Both the position numbers and the translations under genes were made by a program. This document shows positions 1 to 6,308 of a stretch of 8,379 nucleotides of DNA, piece after piece. Below the pieces are notes generated by a model. That model had not been told where the DNA came from and made no database searches. It saw only the letters and a list, made by a program, of their open reading frames with translations. Source of the stretch: Bacteroidales bacterium (GTDB taxonomy: Bacteria > Bacteroidota > Bacteroidia > Bacteroidales > UBA7960); the NCBI GenBank assembly GCA_007124575.1, contig SLEW01000158.1:1-8379 (forward strand), given 5' to 3'. Positions within the stretch are counted from its first letter, which is position 1; each line of letters starts with the position of its first letter.

Positions 1-1320
1 GGCCTGAGCTATGACGGCTTCCTCGGCCTGGCCGTGGACGACGGCGTAGGTGAGCCCTGGGACTTTGTGCCCGGCACCCAGTTTGGCGTGTTTGACATCA
101 CCGACCCGACCTCTGCCTTCACCGATATCAGTGAATGGGACTTCGAGGTAAACTTCCTGCTGCGCGCTTATGGCGCCAACCAGGGCGACATCGACTTTGG
201 CAAGCAGGAGCTGCCCATGGCCGCTGGCCCCGCACCGGAGCTGATCCCGATGGACAAGCCCGTGGATGCCGGCAACCCGTTCAACCCCGCTGGCCAGAAA
301 GCCTTCCTCGGCTTCAACGTCTTCTTAAACGACGACCTGGTAGCCGAAGAGATCGAAGAGAACGAATACCTGTTTACCGACCTGCCCGGAGGTGACCACA
401 CCGCCGGCGTGCAATCGGTTTACACTACAGGATCTTCTGAGATTCATACCATCGACTTTACAATCGAAGATCACGATCCGGATCCCGACATGTACACCGT
501 GACTTTCGACGTGATCGATGAAGACGGCCACACCATTGAAGATGCCATCGTCACTTTCGACGGGCACACCTACGATGCCGGACACTACGTGATTGAAGAC
601 GTGGAAGAGGGCACCTACGATTACATGGTCGAAAAGGATGGCTACCATACCGCAGAGGGTGATGTGACCGTGGATGCCGATGTAACTGTAGAGGTAACCC
701 TCGTGGAAGAAGAGGTGGAGACCTTCGCTGTCACCTTCCTCGTGGACCTGAGCCTGGCCAGCGAGCACGGTGTGCTGGTAGGCTTCGACCCGGAAATGCA
801 CCACATCATGATGACCGGCGAGATGTTTGGCTGGCCCGAGCCGGATCCTGCCCACGAAGACATGGTACTTGACTGGATCGACGACGATCCGATGACCTAC
901 GCTATCACGCTTCACCTGGAGGCGGGCACCTATGAGTACAAGTACTTCTCCAACCTGATCGGCGACGGCTGGGAAGGCGGCGAATGGGAAGGCGGCGACG
1001 ACCGCATGGTAGAGGTCACCGGCGAGATGGAAGTACATGACCACTTCGGATTTACCGACGACGAAGTGTCGGTTATCGATACCGAGCCCGTGAGCCTGAA
1101 CATCTATCCGAACCCGGCTCGCAGCACCCTGTATATTGAAGCCGATGCCACCATCACCGAGATCCGCATGATTGACATGCTCGGACAGGTGGTATACAGC
1201 ACGGCTGTAGGTGATCAGCGTCACGAACTCAACGTAAGCAGCTTTGACACCGGCGTGTACTTCATCCAGCTCACCACGGAGAAGGGAGTGATCACGCATC
1301 GCGTGCAAGTGAGCCGTTAA
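1..1320 (+). CDS. Modular secreted protein with T9SS type A sorting domain (5' end missing)
   Basis: The frame is open from base 1, so the first 439 visible residues are the C-terminal part of a larger protein; the GTG at 34 is internal. Visible modules in order: an undefined N-terminal stretch; a fibronectin type III-like module around residues 75-150 (FLGFNVFLNDD, then EYLFTDLPGG); a PEGA/CarboxypepD_reg-like beta module around 165-235 (DEDGHTIEDAIVTFDG, then EEGTYDYMVEKDGY); a starch-binding or SusE/CBM-like module around 242-352 (MMTGEMFGWPEPDP, LEAGTYEYKYF, then a WEGG repeat); and a type A sorting domain from about 358 to the end (LNIYPNPARSTLYIEA, MLGQVVYS, FDTGVYFIQL). In the T9SS the C-terminal domain directs passage across the outer membrane and is then removed, usually with surface attachment. 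The modules suggest surface binding or a hydrolase accessory region; any catalytic domain would lie upstream. The protein is very acidic and its DNA visibly more GC-rich than the genes downstream. The sorting domain is certain; the function is unknown. Confidence 0.9.
   Translation, partial: GLSYDGFLGLAVDDGVGEPWDFVPGTQFGVFDITDPTSAFTDISEWDFEVNFLLRAYGANQGDIDFGKQELPMAAGPAPELIPMDKPVDAGNPFNPAGQKAFLGFNVFLNDDLVAEEIEENEYLFTDLPGGDHTAGVQSVYTTGSSEIHTIDFTIEDHDPDPDMYTVTFDVIDEDGHTIEDAIVTFDGHTYDAGHYVIEDVEEGTYDYMVEKDGYHTAEGDVTVDADVTVEVTLVEEEVETFAVTFLVDLSLASEHGVLVGFDPEMHHIMMTGEMFGWPEPDPAHEDMVLDWIDDDPMTYAITLHLEAGTYEYKYFSNLIGDGWEGGEWEGGDDRMVEVTGEMEVHDHFGFTDDEVSVIDTEPVSLNIYPNPARSTLYIEADATITEIRMIDMLGQVVYSTAVGDQRHELNVSSFDTGVYFIQLTTEKGVITHRVQVSR
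970..998 (+). repeat. Short tandem repeat encoding WEGGE/WEGGD
   Basis: The 14-base unit TGGGAAGGCGGCGA occurs at 970-983 and again at 985-998, a period of 15 bases (five codons). It gives two successive W-E-G-G-(E/D) units in the starch-binding-like module. Paired Trp/Gly/acidic turns at this point are common in this module type, so the repeat may reflect protein structure more than DNA slippage. Confidence 0.7.
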
Positions 1321-1345
1321 TATCTTTCATAGTAAGTTTGGTTTT

Positions 1346-1381
1346 CAGGGAAGGCGCTTAATGGCGCCTTCCCTGTTTTTT
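1346..1381 (+). terminator. Intrinsic terminator after the T9SS protein gene
   Basis: CAGGGAAGGCGC (1346-1357) and GCGCCTTCCCTG (1364-1375) form a perfect 12-bp stem with a 6-nt loop, followed directly by six T residues (1376-1381). It lies 26 bases after the stop codon. It is the most GC-rich and probably the strongest terminator in the window, and it separates the T9SS gene from the FISUMP gene. Confidence 0.93.
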
Positions 1382-1414
1382 CAGACTCAAACTCCCGATC
1401 AATCTTCGCAAATA

Positions 1415-1446
1415 CTTGCCACTCTAATTCATATTCCGTTTATTTG
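1415..1446 (+). promoter_or_regulatory. Possible Bacteroidota promoter for the FISUMP gene
   Basis: CTTG (1415-1418) and TTTATTTG (1439-1446) are 20 nt apart. The second box matches the TAnnTTTG consensus at all but its second position. The site would start transcription near 1451, leaving a leader of about 40 nt before the ATG at 1491. Support is positional and by resemblance only. Confidence 0.4.
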
Positions 1447-1490
1447 TATAAAAGTGCAACCCATCATTATTAACCTTTTATACACTTGTT

Positions 1491-2777
1491 ATGTTTAATT
1501 ACCGGAATGTAGTCTTTTTTTGCATGACCTTTTTTCTTATTGCAGCCATACAGGCGCAGCCGCCACAGCAATTCAATTACCAGGCTGTGGTGCGGGATGA
1601 TGCTGGCTCAGTGATTACAAATGAAGAAGTTACTATTGAGGTAGCCATTGTGCAAGGCAGCATGGAGGGTGAAACCGTTTTCACCGAAATGCATCATACA
1701 GAAACCAATGACTTTGGCATGGTAAACCTCCAAATCGGATCTGTTACCTCACTGGAAGATATCCACTGGGAGTCGGATGAATACTACGTCATGATCTTGC
1801 TTGATGATGAAGTGATGGGAGTAACCCAGCTCCTGAGTGTACCCTATGCCCTTCACAGCCAAACTTCTGCAGACAGTTTCAGCGGCGACTACGATGACCT
1901 GGAGAATACCCCTGACCTGGATCAGTACATTGATATTGAGGCCCCCGAAGCCGGTGACCTGGCCTGGTATACCGGCGAGAACTGGCAGTCGCTCACCATC
2001 GGGGAAGAAGAGCAGGTGCTTACTGTAAGCGCGGGTGAGCCCCATTGGGCAGACCCTCCCTGCGACGACATCCCCGATTCTGTTACCGACATCGACGGTA
2101 ACGAATACGAGACGGTGATGATAGGCAACCAGCTGTGGATGGCAGAAAACCTGCGGACCACTCGCTACCGGGACGGTACAGATATTCCAACCGGCCTTTC
2201 AGATACCGACTGGGCAAACACGGAGGATGGTGCGTATGCCGTTTACCCCCACGATAATGTGGCGGGCATAGATTCAGAGTCAGAAATGGTGGAAACTTAT
2301 GGCAAGCTGTATAATTTCATGACCATCGACAACGAAAACGACCTCTGCCCCGAAGGATGGCGTGTGGGCACTGCCGATGACTACGACGGGCTCGCCATGT
2401 ATGTGGCCTACTGGGGCGGCAACAAACAAGATGAACACCCGGACAAAGATGAATCGGTGGCAGGCAACTACCTGAAATCATGCAGGCAGATAAACTCTCC
2501 GCTGGGCGGAGACTGCGACACGGAAGAACACCCCCGGTGGGAAGCCGACAACGATCATTACGGTACAGATGAGTTTGGCTTTAATGCACTGCCCGCAGGT
2601 TACCGCAACGAATACGGCACCTTCACCGGCATTGGCGAACACGGATATTTCTGGACTTCAACGGAGCTGAGCTTTGCCATGGGCCGCTGGCGCAGACTTT
2701 GGAACAGCGGAGGGTGGTTCTATTCAGGATTCGAGTACAAAGAGGAAGGCTATTCCGTTAGGTGTATCAAAGAGTAG
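1491..2777 (+). CDS. Exported FISUMP (Fib_succ_major) domain protein
   Basis: 428 residues. Residues 1-22 form a signal peptide (hydrophobic VVFFCMTFFLIAAI, likely cut after IQA before Q23); no lipobox follows, so it is not an obvious lipoprotein. FNYQAVVRDD at 28-37 opens the beta-rich N-terminal module widespread in exported Bacteroidota proteins, running to about VPYALHS (117-123). A linker with SGDYDDLENTPDLDQ (131-145) resembles the GxYxDLxNxP segments of tail-fibre-like proteins. The FISUMP domain fills about 198-428: DGNEYETVMIGNQLWMAENL (202-221), YGKLYNF (270-276), CPEGWRV (286-292), GYFWTSTE (385-392), YSVRCIK (421-427). The domain is named after paralogous surface proteins of Fibrobacter succinogenes; its biochemical role is not established. 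No T9SS sorting domain is present, so it may stay in the periplasm or at the outer membrane. No terminator follows before bcp. Confidence 0.9.
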   Translation: MFNYRNVVFFCMTFFLIAAIQAQPPQQFNYQAVVRDDAGSVITNEEVTIEVAIVQGSMEGETVFTEMHHTETNDFGMVNLQIGSVTSLEDIHWESDEYYVMILLDDEVMGVTQLLSVPYALHSQTSADSFSGDYDDLENTPDLDQYIDIEAPEAGDLAWYTGENWQSLTIGEEEQVLTVSAGEPHWADPPCDDIPDSVTDIDGNEYETVMIGNQLWMAENLRTTRYRDGTDIPTGLSDTDWANTEDGAYAVYPHDNVAGIDSESEMVETYGKLYNFMTIDNENDLCPEGWRVGTADDYDGLAMYVAYWGGNKQDEHPDKDESVAGNYLKSCRQINSPLGGDCDTEEHPRWEADNDHYGTDEFGFNALPAGYRNEYGTFTGIGEHGYFWTSTELSFAMGRWRRLWNSGGWFYSGFEYKEEGYSVRCIKE

Positions 2778-2868
2778 GCCAAATAACCAGCTGACCCATT
2801 GAACAAAGCACAATTACACCACGTTACGTGATTATTGAATCCAGTAACAATTCTTAAAAACTTCAACC

Positions 2869-3324
2869 ATGACAAAACTTAAAGAAGGCGATAAAGCCCC
2901 CGATTTTAAAGGAAAAGACCAGGATGGCAACCTGATATCACTGGATGATTTCAAAGGCCACAAACTGGTGTTGTACTTTTATCCGAAAGACAGTACCCCG
3001 GGTTGCACCTCCCAGGCCTGCAACTTGCGCGACAACTATGATTTCCTGCTCAAAAACGGCTATAAAGTGTTAGGGGTAAGTGCTGACAGCGAAAAGTCAC
3101 ACAAGAAATTCATAGAAAAGAACAACCTGCCATTCCCACTCATTTCAGACACCGACAAAGAGATTCTGAAGGCGTACGACGTGTGGGGGCCAAAAAAATT
3201 CATGGGAAAAGAGTTTTTAGGCATCAAACGAACCACTTTCGTTATAGATGAGGATGGCAAAATTGAAGAAATAATTGACAAAGTGAAAACAAAAGAACAT
3301 ACGGATCAGATTATTAAAGTATAG
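2869..3324 (+). CDS. bcp: Thioredoxin-dependent thiol peroxidase (Bcp/PrxQ peroxiredoxin)
   Basis: 151 residues, the usual length for this family of small cytoplasmic peroxiredoxins, which reduce hydrogen peroxide and organic hydroperoxides with electrons from thioredoxin. The N-terminus shows KEGDKAPDFKGKDQDG (5-20) and the active site YFYPKDSTPGCTSQACNLRD (36-55). T43 and C46 (peroxidatic) with R121 in GIKRTTFVID form the peroxiredoxin active site; C51, five residues later, fits the resolving cysteine of the atypical two-Cys PrxQ type. VWGPKKFMGKEFLGI (105-119) is also typical. The ATG at 2869 follows an A-rich leader ending CAACC and gives the expected N-terminus. I see no TAnnTTTG box in the 91-base gap upstream and no terminator after the preceding gene, so readthrough or another sigma factor or regulator is possible. 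No signal peptide. Confidence 0.96.
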   Translation: MTKLKEGDKAPDFKGKDQDGNLISLDDFKGHKLVLYFYPKDSTPGCTSQACNLRDNYDFLLKNGYKVLGVSADSEKSHKKFIEKNNLPFPLISDTDKEILKAYDVWGPKKFMGKEFLGIKRTTFVIDEDGKIEEIIDKVKTKEHTDQIIKV

Positions 3325-3360
3325 CTTTCAGTCTAAATAAAAATATTTGTTAATCTCATG

Positions 3361-3390
3361 ACCGCAAAGCCAAACCTTTGCGGTTTTTTT
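3361..3390 (+). terminator. Intrinsic terminator of bcp
   Basis: ACCGCAAAG (3361-3369) pairs perfectly with CTTTGCGGT (3376-3384) around a 6-nt loop, and a run of seven T residues (3384-3390) follows. It sits 37 bases after the bcp stop codon. The TTTG within its 3' arm may also be the -33 box of the pepD promoter. Confidence 0.92.
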
Positions 3391-3410
3391 GTTGTAAAAT
3401 GTTATATTTG
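3377..3410 (+). promoter_or_regulatory. Likely promoter of pepD
   Basis: TATATTTG (3403-3410) is a full match to the Bacteroidota -7 consensus TAnnTTTG. The best -33 candidate is TTTG at 3377-3380, inside the bcp terminator stem, with a rather long 22-nt spacer. Transcription would begin near 3416 and leave a leader of about 28 nt before the ATG at 3445. The -7 box is good; the -33 assignment is uncertain. Confidence 0.6.
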
Positions 3411-3444
3411 CTGACAATCAACAGCATGTTACACATTAAACTAA

Positions 3445-4914
3445 ATGACGATGACGAAGCAGGTACTAAACCAATTGGAGCCTAAGGTCTTGTGGAAATA
3501 TTTTGAGGAAATATGTGCCATTCCACACCCTTCTAAGAAAGAAGAAGAAATAGTTGAATACATAATAAATGTGGGTAAAGGGCTTGACCTTGAAACAAAG
3601 ACCGACAAGGTGGGCAATGTGGTAATCCGGAAGCCTGCCACTCCTGGAATGGCCGACAAAAAGACCGTGGTCCTACAGGGTCATCTTGACATGGTACCTC
3701 AGAAAAATAATGATACAGCGCATGATTTTGAGAAAGACCCCATTGAACCCTATATTGAGGGTGAATGGGTGAAGGCAAAAGGCACCACATTAGGTGCAGA
3801 TAATGGGATTGGTGTCGCTGCAGCCCTGGCAGTCCTTGAAACAAAAGACATACAACACGGACCCATTGAAGCACTGTTTACCGTTGACGAAGAAACCGGC
3901 ATGACAGGAGCGTTTGCCCTTGAACCCGGCTTTCTAAAAGGCGATATCCTGATCAATATGGATTCTGAGGATGAGGGAGAGCTTTACATCGGCTGCGCCG
4001 GCGGCATTGACACCAACGCTTATTTCTCTTACAAAGAGGAAAAAACACCGGACAATCAGCAGGCTTACAAAATAGACGTGAAAGGTTTGAAAGGAGGGCA
4101 CTCCGGCCTGGACATACACCTTGGTCGTGGCAATGCGATCAAGCTCCTCAACCGCCTGTTATGGAGAGCTCATCGTGACTTAAGCCTCAGACTGGCATCT
4201 GTAGACGGTGGAAGCCTGAGGAATGCCATCCCACGCGAAGCCAGTGCCTTGATTACTGTCCCAAAAGATAATGCCGGTGCTTTTGAAGAGATCGCTCAAG
4301 GGATGATCGCTGACTGGAAAAATGAACTGGGAAAAGTTGACCCGGGCGTGGTGCTGGAGGTTAAAAACACCGAAACCCCTGATAAAGTCATGGATATGCA
4401 ATCCACGAATAACATCCTGAATGCCGTTTATGGATGCCCCAACGGAGTCATTCGTATGATCAGCGATATGCCTGACGTGGTGGAAACAAGCACAAACCTG
4501 GCAGTATTAAAGTCAGGAAACGGCAAGGTAGAGGCAGCAACCCTTCAAAGGAGCAGCGTGGACTCAGCTAAGGAAGATCTGTCGAACATGATGCGCTCCG
4601 TTTTTGAAATGGGCGGAGCTGATGTGGAACAAAGCGGCAACTACCCGGGCTGGAAACCCAACGTGGATTCACCTATCCTGAAAACCATGTCGGATGTTTA
4701 CGAAAAGCTCTATGGCAAAACACCAGAACAGAAAGTAATCCACGCCGGCCTCGAATGTGGCATCCTCGGTGGTAAATATCCAAACCTGGATATGATCTCT
4801 TTTGGACCCACCATCAGAAACCCCCACTCACCAGACGAAATGGTAAATACCACCACAGTGAAACTGTTTTATGATTTTCTCGTAGAAACATTAGGTAGTA
4901 TTCCGGCAAAATAA
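3445..4914 (+). CDS. pepD: Aminoacyl-histidine dipeptidase (Xaa-His dipeptidase, peptidase family M20C)
   Basis: 489 residues, close to the roughly 485 of Escherichia coli PepD and collinear with it. The family is cytosolic, binds two metal ions, and hydrolyses dipeptides such as Xaa-His and carnosine-like substrates. Visible M20 residues: H80 in LQGHLDMVPQKNND with D82 beside it, the bridging D119 in GTTLGADNGIG, the general base and metal ligand E149/E150 in VDEETGM, D173 in INMDSEDEGE, and the last metal ligand H461 in NPHSPDEM. CAGGID (184-189), LKGGHSG in the lid domain, RNAIPREA and IHAGLECG (432-439) are further family signatures. No signal peptide is present. ATG codons at 3445 and 3451 are both possible starts; 3445 adds two residues. 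It appears monocistronic, with a promoter box just upstream; no clear terminator follows, so some transcripts may run into the next gene 81 bases on. Confidence 0.97.
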   Translation: MTMTKQVLNQLEPKVLWKYFEEICAIPHPSKKEEEIVEYIINVGKGLDLETKTDKVGNVVIRKPATPGMADKKTVVLQGHLDMVPQKNNDTAHDFEKDPIEPYIEGEWVKAKGTTLGADNGIGVAAALAVLETKDIQHGPIEALFTVDEETGMTGAFALEPGFLKGDILINMDSEDEGELYIGCAGGIDTNAYFSYKEEKTPDNQQAYKIDVKGLKGGHSGLDIHLGRGNAIKLLNRLLWRAHRDLSLRLASVDGGSLRNAIPREASALITVPKDNAGAFEEIAQGMIADWKNELGKVDPGVVLEVKNTETPDKVMDMQSTNNILNAVYGCPNGVIRMISDMPDVVETSTNLAVLKSGNGKVEAATLQRSSVDSAKEDLSNMMRSVFEMGGADVEQSGNYPGWKPNVDSPILKTMSDVYEKLYGKTPEQKVIHAGLECGILGGKYPNLDMISFGPTIRNPHSPDEMVNTTTVKLFYDFLVETLGSIPAK

Positions 4915-4935
4915 TTAACAAAAATGCTGGCTATG

Positions 4936-4966
4936 CTTGTATTTAGTTTGGAATTTTATTAATTTG
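4936..4966 (+). promoter_or_regulatory. Possible promoter of the coiled-coil protein gene
   Basis: CTTG (4936-4939) and TTAATTTG (4959-4966) are separated by exactly 19 nt. The second box departs from TAnnTTTG only at its second base. A start near 4972 would leave about 24 nt before the ATG at 4996. The spacing and the CTTG form are the same as at the rpmH promoter. Confidence 0.5.
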
Positions 4967-4995
4967 CATAAATCATCACCAAAAAACTAACACCC

Positions 4996-5919
4996 ATGAA
5001 CGCAGAAACAGAAAAAGGATCGAAAACAGAAAAAGGATCAAACAGTCTGCAAATCGGACTTATCGTGGTAGCAGCTATATTGTTGTTGTCAATCATCGGC
5101 AACATTATCTACATGTCGAGATCAGGACGTCTGGAAGATGAAAAGAAGGAGCTCATTAGTGAAAAAGAAACATTGCAAACGGAAAAAACCGTGTTGAATG
5201 AATCCATCGAAGTGAAAGATGGGATCATTGAAGAGCGCAATGAGCAGCTTGAGCTTTTGGCCGAAGAGCACCAACAGGCAATAGCAGAGAAAGATGCCCG
5301 CATCGCACAGCTAAGGCGCAGAGTCTCTGCCTCGGCTGATGACCTAGAAGAGCAGAAGGAGCTGAACGATGAGCTTGCCAGTCTGAAGGAAAATCTGACC
5401 TTAGAACTGGAAGAACTTACAGAGGATTACTACAACATGGAGCAGGAAATGGATGCACTGGCGGCAGCATATGAACAATTAGAGGAAGAAACCAGGGAAG
5501 CTGCTATTATGAATGCCTACAACATTACCGCACTCACCAAGTGGGATCGCTGGCTTTGCGCCGACCGCTACAACGTATCCAGGGCACGCCGTACAGATCA
5601 AACCATGATCACCTTCGAGGTCGATGGCAGCATTTTTACTGAGCCAGGAACAAAAAACATACACTTGCTCATGTATAACCCAAATGATGAACTGATGAAC
5701 CCCGCAGCTGACACATTTCATGCCGCCGAAGTAATGGAGGAAGGCACAGAGCTTCGTGAGCAGGAGTACACAGAAATGCGGGAAATTGAATATGCTCATG
5801 AACCCGTCATGCTGGAGTTTGATATCATACATGAAGATCGCCTGCAAGCCGGCCCTTATCGCATTGAAGTGTATATCGACGGTACACTTAGCCGGACCAA
5901 GGTATTCAGGTTAGAATAA
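4996..5919 (+). CDS. Membrane-anchored coiled-coil protein of unknown function
   Basis: 307 residues; I do not recognise a named family. Three parts are visible. Residues 1-17 are a short polar N-terminus with a duplicated T-E-K-G-S. Residues about 18-40 are one uninterrupted hydrophobic segment (LQIGLIVVAAILLLSIIG), best read as an uncleaved signal anchor. Residues about 44-170 are charged and heptad-like, rich in Glu, Lys and Leu with almost no Gly or Pro, so a long coiled coil is likely. Residues about 172-307 look like a compact beta-rich domain: TKWDRWLCADRYNV (181-194), TFEVDG, IHLLMYNPNDELM (222-234), and a last strand pair PYRIEVYIDG and RTKVFRLE. That ending resembles beta-sandwich modules of exported proteins, so I infer the coil and C-terminal domain are periplasmic. 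Coiled coils often attract automatic 'SMC/chromosome segregation' labels; nothing here supports that, since no Walker motifs are seen. It lies between pepD and rpmH with its own possible promoter. Confidence 0.85.
   Translation: MNAETEKGSKTEKGSNSLQIGLIVVAAILLLSIIGNIIYMSRSGRLEDEKKELISEKETLQTEKTVLNESIEVKDGIIEERNEQLELLAEEHQQAIAEKDARIAQLRRRVSASADDLEEQKELNDELASLKENLTLELEELTEDYYNMEQEMDALAAAYEQLEEETREAAIMNAYNITALTKWDRWLCADRYNVSRARRTDQTMITFEVDGSIFTEPGTKNIHLLMYNPNDELMNPAADTFHAAEVMEEGTELREQEYTEMREIEYAHEPVMLEFDIIHEDRLQAGPYRIEVYIDGTLSRTKVFRLE
5006..5039 (+). repeat. In-frame 18-base tandem duplication at the 5' end of the coiled-coil gene
   Basis: AAACAGAAAAAGGATC occurs at 5006-5021 and again at 5024-5039. 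The period is 18 bases, exactly six codons, and gives T-E-K-G-S twice at residues 5-9 and 11-15. It looks like a recent slippage-type duplication in the cytoplasmic or disordered tail before the membrane segment. Confidence 0.85.
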
Positions 5920-5942
5920 ATACATAAAAGTTTCATTATTTG

Positions 5943-5973
5943 CTTGGTATTTAAAAATCTTTGCCTATCTTTG
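5943..5973 (+). promoter_or_regulatory. Strong Bacteroidota promoter of rpmH
   Basis: CTTG (5943-5946), a 19-nt spacer, then TATCTTTG (5966-5973), a full match to TAnnTTTG. Predicted start is about 5978-5980, giving a leader of about 60 nt before the rpmH ATG. This is the best match to the phylum's primary sigma consensus in the window, as expected for a ribosomal protein gene. Confidence 0.8.
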
Positions 5974-6039
5974 CAGCCTGAAAAAATCAAAAGGCAGCCA
6001 CATTAATTGGCATTGTTAACGTCTTAAAAGCAAAGAATA

Positions 6040-6195
6040 ATGAAAAGGACATTTCAACCTTCGGTCAGAAGCAGAAAGAGTAAACACGGCTTTAGAAAGC
6101 GCAGTGAATCGAAAAGCGGAAAACAAGTTTTGGCTGCACGCAGGGCCAAAGGAAGAAAAAAGTTGTCCGTTTCCTCAGAAAAGTCTCATAAGTAG
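6040..6195 (+). CDS. rpmH: Large ribosomal subunit protein bL34
   Basis: ATG at 6040, TAG at 6193-6195, 51 residues, the normal length for bL34 in this phylum. The family signature is clear: MKRTFQPS at the start, KHGFRKR at residues 15-21, and VLAARRAKGRKKLSVS at 30-45; the protein is strongly basic throughout. bL34 is a structural protein of the large ribosomal subunit and contacts 23S rRNA. The stretch RSESKSGKQ (21-29) departs from the usual RM-T-NGRR pattern but remains basic. The gene appears alone, with its own promoter at 5943-5973 and a terminator at 6226-6264; the rnpA and dnaA neighbours found beside rpmH in many other bacteria are absent. An A-rich leader (CAAAGAATA) precedes the start, without a Shine-Dalgarno sequence. 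Confidence 0.98.
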   Translation: MKRTFQPSVRSRKSKHGFRKRSESKSGKQVLAARRAKGRKKLSVSSEKSHK

Positions 6196-6225
6196 GTTTT
6201 GGTTAAGTAAATAGGTTTTTACCCG

Positions 6226-6264
6226 AAAAGGCCGGTTCAAATGAATGAATCGGCCTTTTTATTT
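6226..6264 (+). terminator. Terminator of rpmH, possibly bidirectional
   Basis: AAAAGGCCGGTTCA (6226-6239) pairs with TGAATCGGCCTTTT (6246-6259) as a 14-bp stem with a single G-T wobble and a 6-nt loop; a T-rich stretch (TTTTTATTT, 6256-6264) follows on the + strand. On the - strand the same stem ends in only four T residues, so it may also weakly stop transcripts of the convergent YgiQ gene, whose stop codon lies about 50 bases away. Confidence 0.9.
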
Positions 6265-6308
6265 GAGCGCAATACGCCTGAGATTAATCAAGCCTTAACA
6301 GCGTGTCC

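Noticed and set aside
325..1308. A 327-codon open frame on the - strand opposite the T9SS protein gene
   Set aside because: Its translation is rich in His and Val with no domain, and the + strand frame has clear modules and the sorting domain. GC-rich coding DNA full of GAC, GTG and CAC codons often leaves the opposite strand open.
3426..3485. A 19-codon upstream frame starting about 10 nt into the predicted pepD leader and overlapping the pepD start in another frame
   Set aside because: The peptide MLHIKLNDDDEAGTKPIGA has no regulatory hallmark (no run of one amino acid, no linked hairpin), and most of it lies within pepD coding sequence. Chance is the simplest explanation.
5479..5847. A 122-codon open frame on the - strand opposite the coiled-coil gene
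   Set aside because: It shows no coherent domain, and the + strand frame has a consistent anchor-coil-domain layout and a better start context.
4996..5919. Reading the coiled-coil protein as an SMC or chromosome-segregation ATPase
   Set aside because: Only the heptad composition resembles SMC. There is no Walker A or B motif, the protein is far too short, and it has an N-terminal membrane segment.
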